A stretch of 7,368 bases of DNA from Planctomycetaceae bacterium (lineage in GTDB: Bacteria; Planctomycetota; Planctomycetia; Pirellulales; Thermoguttaceae), in assembly GCA_031267635.1 (NCBI GenBank), contig JAIRYX010000291.1, positions 1-7,368 of the forward strand, written 5' to 3'. Of the stretch, positions 4,854 to 7,368 are shown piece by piece (position 1 is the first letter of the stretch; each line of letters opens with the position of its first letter). A model generated the notes under the pieces. It saw only the letters and a program-made list of their open reading frames with translations, was not told the DNA's origin and made no database searches. A program made the position numbers and the translations under genes.

Positions 4854-5720
4854 GTGAGTAGAGCAGATGAATACTTTGGGAAATATCGTATTGTTAACGT
4901 TGTCAATGTTGGACAAACCAGCACATTATTACAAGGTTATGACAGTGATTCCCGTCAATTTTTCGGCATCAAGACGTTACAAAATCGTTTTGCCCGCGAT
5001 CGTTTACAACCTTCTTTTTTGAAATGGGAATATGATGTGGCAAAAACGCTGAGTCATGAAAAAATTATAAAGATTCACGAATTTTCTTGGGACAATCGAC
5101 TTCCTTATCTTGTTATGGAATGGTTTCCAGAACAAAACGTAAAGACATTGTTGAATAGAGGTTACGACAGTTACGCTTATTTGATTCCGCAAATTGTCTG
5201 TGAGATGACAGAGTCGTTGGGATATTTACACTCAAAAAAATGGGTGCATCGAGACGTAAAGCCGGACAATTTCTTGTTTGGGGAAGGGAAGGGCTTGAAA
5301 ATGATTGACTTTGCCCTCACAAAAAAAAACAAAACCGGTATTGCTGCGATGTTCGGTTTTCGCTCAAAGGCGCAAGGGACGGCAAGTTACATTGCACCGG
5401 AACAAATTCTTTCTAAGTCTATTGATCCGCGTTCCGATGTTTATAGTTTAGGATGTACGCTTTTTGAACTTTTATCAGGTCGTCCGCCCTACACTGCAAA
5501 TTCTGTACAAGAATTATTACAAAAACACATTTCGGCACAAATTCCGTCTCTCACTGCCAAAAACCGTAATGTCACACCGGAAATGGCGGATTTAGTTTAC
5601 GCAATGTTGGCAAAAAAACCGGACTACCGTCCAAAAAACTGTACAGAATTGTATAAGCATATTCTTTCTGTACGAATTTTCAAAAAAACTCCTACCCGCG
5701 AAAATAACGGCGGGATATGA
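4854..5720 (+). CDS. Soluble Ser/Thr protein kinase (PknB/Hanks type)
   Basis: This 288-residue protein is almost only a kinase domain (about 11-275) that transfers phosphate from ATP to Ser/Thr. Visible residues are Lys40 in FGIKTL, helix-C Glu59 in FLKWEYD, and the catalytic loop HRDVKPDN (132-139) with Asp134. IDFA (151-154) is the DFG motif changed to DFA; its metal-binding Asp152 is kept. GTASYIAPEQ (175-184), DVYSLGCTLFELLSGRPPY (195-213) and the late Arg in KPDYRP follow. The Gly-rich loop is degenerate (only Gly20 in VNVGQTS), yet the catalytic residues are intact, so it is probably active. It has no membrane helix, PASTA or other sensor domain. The start is a GTG with AAAGG upstream, and an in-frame stop at 4848 rules out extension. 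It precedes accA by 249 bp. The substrate is unknown. Confidence 0.92.
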   Translation: MSRADEYFGKYRIVNVVNVGQTSTLLQGYDSDSRQFFGIKTLQNRFARDRLQPSFLKWEYDVAKTLSHEKIIKIHEFSWDNRLPYLVMEWFPEQNVKTLLNRGYDSYAYLIPQIVCEMTESLGYLHSKKWVHRDVKPDNFLFGEGKGLKMIDFALTKKNKTGIAAMFGFRSKAQGTASYIAPEQILSKSIDPRSDVYSLGCTLFELLSGRPPYTANSVQELLQKHISAQIPSLTAKNRNVTPEMADLVYAMLAKKPDYRPKNCTELYKHILSVRIFKKTPTRENNGGI

Positions 5721-5744
5721 TTGAATTATCGTACAAAAATATTT

Positions 5745-5769
5745 TGTTTGAAATTTTTTCATTCAAACA
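5745..5769. terminator. Hairpin after the kinase gene, weak terminator candidate
   Basis: TGTTTGAA (5745-5752) and TTCAAACA (5762-5769) form an 8-bp stem with a 9-nt T-rich loop, 24 bp past the kinase stop. No U-run follows on the plus strand; the motif copy at 5773 comes next instead. Its position fits a terminator, its sequence fits only weakly. Confidence 0.3.
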
Positions 5770-5772
5770 GAA

Positions 5773-5786
5773 TAGGGCAGGGCGGT
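5773..5786 (+). repeat. Recurrent intergenic motif, copy 2 (TAGGGCAGGGCGGT)
   Basis: This copy lies 53 bp downstream of the kinase stop and is followed by AAAATTTTT. It is nearly identical to the copy at 4693-4706. A more diverged relative follows accA at 6971-6988, so two of the copies sit just after gene ends. Confidence 0.45.
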
Positions 5787-5830
5787 AAAATTTTTGAAAT
5801 AAAAAATTGGTATTGATTTTATTGAAAAAT

Positions 5831-5859
5831 TTGTCAAAATCACACATCGTAGGTATCAA
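5831..5859 (+). promoter_or_regulatory. Candidate promoter of accA
   Basis: TTGTCA (5831-5836, five of six matches) is 17 bp from TATCAA (5854-5859, four of six). A start near 5866 leaves a leader of about 100 nt. The leader contains an inverted pair GCGGAAA (5886-5892) and TTTCCGC (5922-5928), and a 10-codon ORF (MFILFSALEY). Either could act in control of accA, but this is not shown. Confidence 0.4.
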
Positions 5860-5969
5860 CGGCAACGAAGTCGTGAAATTTTTTTGCGGAAAGGACGATT
5901 GAAAAATTATGTTTATTCTTTTTTCCGCTTTGGAATATTAACCTCTGAAATTTCGAGGCAAAATAAAAA

Positions 5970-6962
5970 ATGGCAATCACTGAGCAACGTCTTTCTTTTG
6001 AGCGTCCGATTTTTGAACTTGAAGCAAGAATTGAAGAATTGAAAAAAAGTGTTGACAATTCTGGGGTTAGGGAAGAAATTCAGAGTTTGCGACGAAGTCT
6101 CGTTGATTTACAAAAACAAATTTATTCGTCGCTCCAAGCGTGGGAAACCGTTGAAGTCTCGCGTCATCCTGATCGTCCGCAGACGATGGAGTATTTGAAC
6201 CTTGTTTTTGATGAATTTGTTGAGTTGCATGGTGACCGATTTTTTGGCGATGATAAGGCAATTCGCACGGGTTGGGCCAAACTTGACGAATATAAGGTTG
6301 TAGTTATTGGGCATCAGAAAGGGAAGAACGTCAAGGAAAGAATTGCCTGTAATTATGGTTGTGCGCATCCCGAAGGTTACAGAAAATCTATCGGTAAAAT
6401 GAAACTCGCGGCAAAATTCGGTTTACCGGTAATATGCTTTATTGATACTCCGGGAGCTTTTCCAGGAATTGCGGCTGAGGAACGTGGGCAAGCTTTGGTA
6501 ATTGCACAATCAATGTTTGAAATGTCGATTTTACCGACTCCAGTGATTTGCGTTGTGATTGGCGAAGGTGGAAGCGGAGGTGCGCTTGGTCTTGGAGTCG
6601 GCGACCGCGTAGCGATGCTTGAACATGCTTATTATTCTGTCATTAGCCCCGAAGGTTGTGCTGGCATTCTTTGGAAAAGCCATGAACATAAAGACAAGGC
6701 GGCGCAGGCGCTCAAGATGACTTCTCGCGATCTTTTGCGGCTTGGCGTAATTGAAGAAGTGATTGAGGAGCCGCTTGGCGGTGCGCATCGTGATCATCAG
6801 CTAGCGGCAGCAAACATGAAACAATATCTAAAAGCACAACTTCGCGAGCTAACAAAAATCCCGACTGATATTCTTGTGGAACAACGTTACCAACGTTTCC
6901 GGAGAATGGGGGTTTACCTTGAACATCATCTTCTTCAAGAACAAGACGAATGTGTCGTTTGA
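5970..6962 (+). CDS. accA: Acetyl-CoA carboxylase carboxyltransferase subunit alpha
   Basis: With AccD this subunit forms the cytoplasmic carboxyltransferase that moves the carboxyl group from biotin-BCCP to acetyl-CoA. The product is malonyl-CoA, in the first step of fatty-acid synthesis. Family marks in order are an N-terminal coiled coil with FERPIFELEARI (10-21), ELHGDR (85-90), GHQKGKN (114-120) and HPEGYRKS (133-140). Next come FIDTPGAFPG (157-166), the glycine-rich GEGGSGGALGLGVGDR (198-213), and MLEHAYYSVISPEGCAGILW (216-235). Both oxyanion-hole regions are present. The length of 330 is close to the 319 of E. coli AccA, so the gene is intact. The ATG at 5970 is the first start after an in-frame TAA at 5964; GAGG lies 11 bases upstream. 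accD and the biotin subunits are not in the window. Confidence 0.97.
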   Translation: MAITEQRLSFERPIFELEARIEELKKSVDNSGVREEIQSLRRSLVDLQKQIYSSLQAWETVEVSRHPDRPQTMEYLNLVFDEFVELHGDRFFGDDKAIRTGWAKLDEYKVVVIGHQKGKNVKERIACNYGCAHPEGYRKSIGKMKLAAKFGLPVICFIDTPGAFPGIAAEERGQALVIAQSMFEMSILPTPVICVVIGEGGSGGALGLGVGDRVAMLEHAYYSVISPEGCAGILWKSHEHKDKAAQALKMTSRDLLRLGVIEEVIEEPLGGAHRDHQLAAANMKQYLKAQLRELTKIPTDILVEQRYQRFRRMGVYLEHHLLQEQDECVV

Positions 6963-6970
6963 CAAAAAGG

Positions 6971-6988
6971 AGGGTAGGGCGAGTAAAA
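6971..6988 (+). repeat. Recurrent intergenic motif, diverged copy (AGGGTAGGGCGAGTAAAA)
   Basis: It begins 8 bp after the accA stop. Allowing one inserted base and one change, it matches AGGGCAGGGCGGTAAAA at 5774-5790. Like that copy it leads into an A/T run. Confidence 0.35.
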
Positions 6989-7341
6989 ATTTTTTGTTAT
7001 TTTTATTTTACGCTTTTTCATCTTCCTTTTTTTTATTTTTTTCTTCTCAATGTTCATTATTTTTATGGGACCTTCTAAAAACCTCATTTTCAACAAAAGT
7101 GACCGTTGCAAAATAAGGGCTGACGAATATTTTGGGGGGGGGGTTAGAAGTTCCCTTATGCAAAATGATGGAGCAATCTTGGAGATTTTTTAGTGTATGA
7201 TTTTTGAGCTAAAAATTTTTCTAAACTTGCAAAATTTCTAAATCGCAACGTCCGATAATGTTTATTATGTTCGGTCGTGTCTATAATTCATAACTCCTTG
7301 ATATACAAGGACTTCTAATCAGAGATTTTGAAAAATTACAG

Positions 7342-7362
7342 AAAAAGGACGTAAAACGTCCT
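7342..7362 (-). terminator. Rho-independent terminator for a minus-strand gene beyond the right edge
   Basis: On the minus strand AGGACGT (7362-7356) and ACGTCCT (7352-7346) form a perfect 7-bp stem with a 3-nt loop, followed by a T-run (7345-7342). The direction implies a minus-strand gene ending just outside the window. It could also be part of a dispersed repeat. Confidence 0.45.
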
Positions 7363-7368
7363 ACCTGT

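Larger units (their letters stand above)
6963..7368. other. 406-bp gene-free tail region
   Basis: It starts with the motif copy and a ~60-bp T-rich tract (6990-7047) that may help end accA transcription, though no GC-rich stem precedes it. A run of ten G follows (7134-7143), then AT-rich DNA with a hairpin TCCTTG-ATATA-CAAGGA (7295-7311) and the terminator-like hairpin at the edge. I see no gene on either strand longer than a few codons with a credible start. Confidence 0.5.

Noticed and set aside
7074..7090. Shared 12-mer AAAATGAGGTTT at about 7079-7090 (minus) and near 4397 (plus)
   Set aside because: In a window of this size a few 12-base matches are expected by chance, and the flanks do not align.
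6874..7116. Plus-strand 80-residue frame at the end of accA
   Set aside because: It overlaps the conserved accA C-terminus, and its tail is Phe/Ser-rich only because of the T-rich tract.
7282..7311. Minus-strand AAGGAGTT-ATG near 7291 as a gene start
   Set aside because: The ribosome-binding site looks good, but the frame stops after eight codons.

Overview
The window looks like a piece of an AT-rich chromosome from the phylum Planctomycetota. This is inferred from protein content alone. The SAM-methyltransferase-like protein (opening MRFLQTFYLTHFSKPASYR) and the small lipoprotein (core DLYKA...PKTHEEF...LPEL) read like families I associate with planctomycetes. SurE, a lone Ser/Thr kinase and AccA are compatible with this. 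The low GC, GTG starts and long A/T-rich gaps suggest an AT-rich lineage. A host- or gut-associated one is possible, but nothing here proves it.

Layout. Positions 1-332 (minus) hold the N-terminal part of a multi-pass membrane protein that continues off the left edge. It has a good promoter, and a palindrome overlaps the -35 box. Positions 333-1190 hold no intact gene: there are two minus-strand reading-frame remnants flanking a ~110-130 bp element with perfect 17-bp inverted ends. Positions 1191-1610 (minus) encode a 139-residue Ser/Thr/Cys-rich protein with six CxxC motifs and an excellent ribosome-binding site; it is the most novel gene here. A possible 35-residue ORF (1724-1831, plus) precedes the methyltransferase-like gene (1904-2476, plus). 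That gene converges on a lipoprotein gene (2579-3076, minus) across a clear minus-strand terminator. The lipoprotein lies 76 bp downstream of surE (3153-4253, minus), which has a strong promoter and an unusual C-terminal tail of about 125 residues. A ~600 bp gap (4254-4853) holds the surE promoter, a possible repeat copy and a candidate kinase promoter. On the plus strand follow a soluble Ser/Thr protein kinase (4854-5720) and accA (5970-6962). The last 406 bp hold no gene; they contain a T-rich tract, a run of ten G and a hairpin that looks like the terminator of a minus-strand gene beyond the right edge.

How the genes relate. There is no single pathway. AccA makes malonyl-CoA for fatty-acid synthesis as part of acetyl-CoA carboxylase. 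The adjacent kinase could be co-expressed with it, but the 249 bp gap and a candidate accA promoter argue against strict coupling. SurE (nucleotide phosphatase) and the lipoprotein may share a transcript ending at the 2496-2558 terminator. The motif AGGGYAGGG recurs in four plus-strand gaps, and ATTTT-polyG tracts also recur. I see no CRISPR array, rRNA, tRNA or intact transposase.
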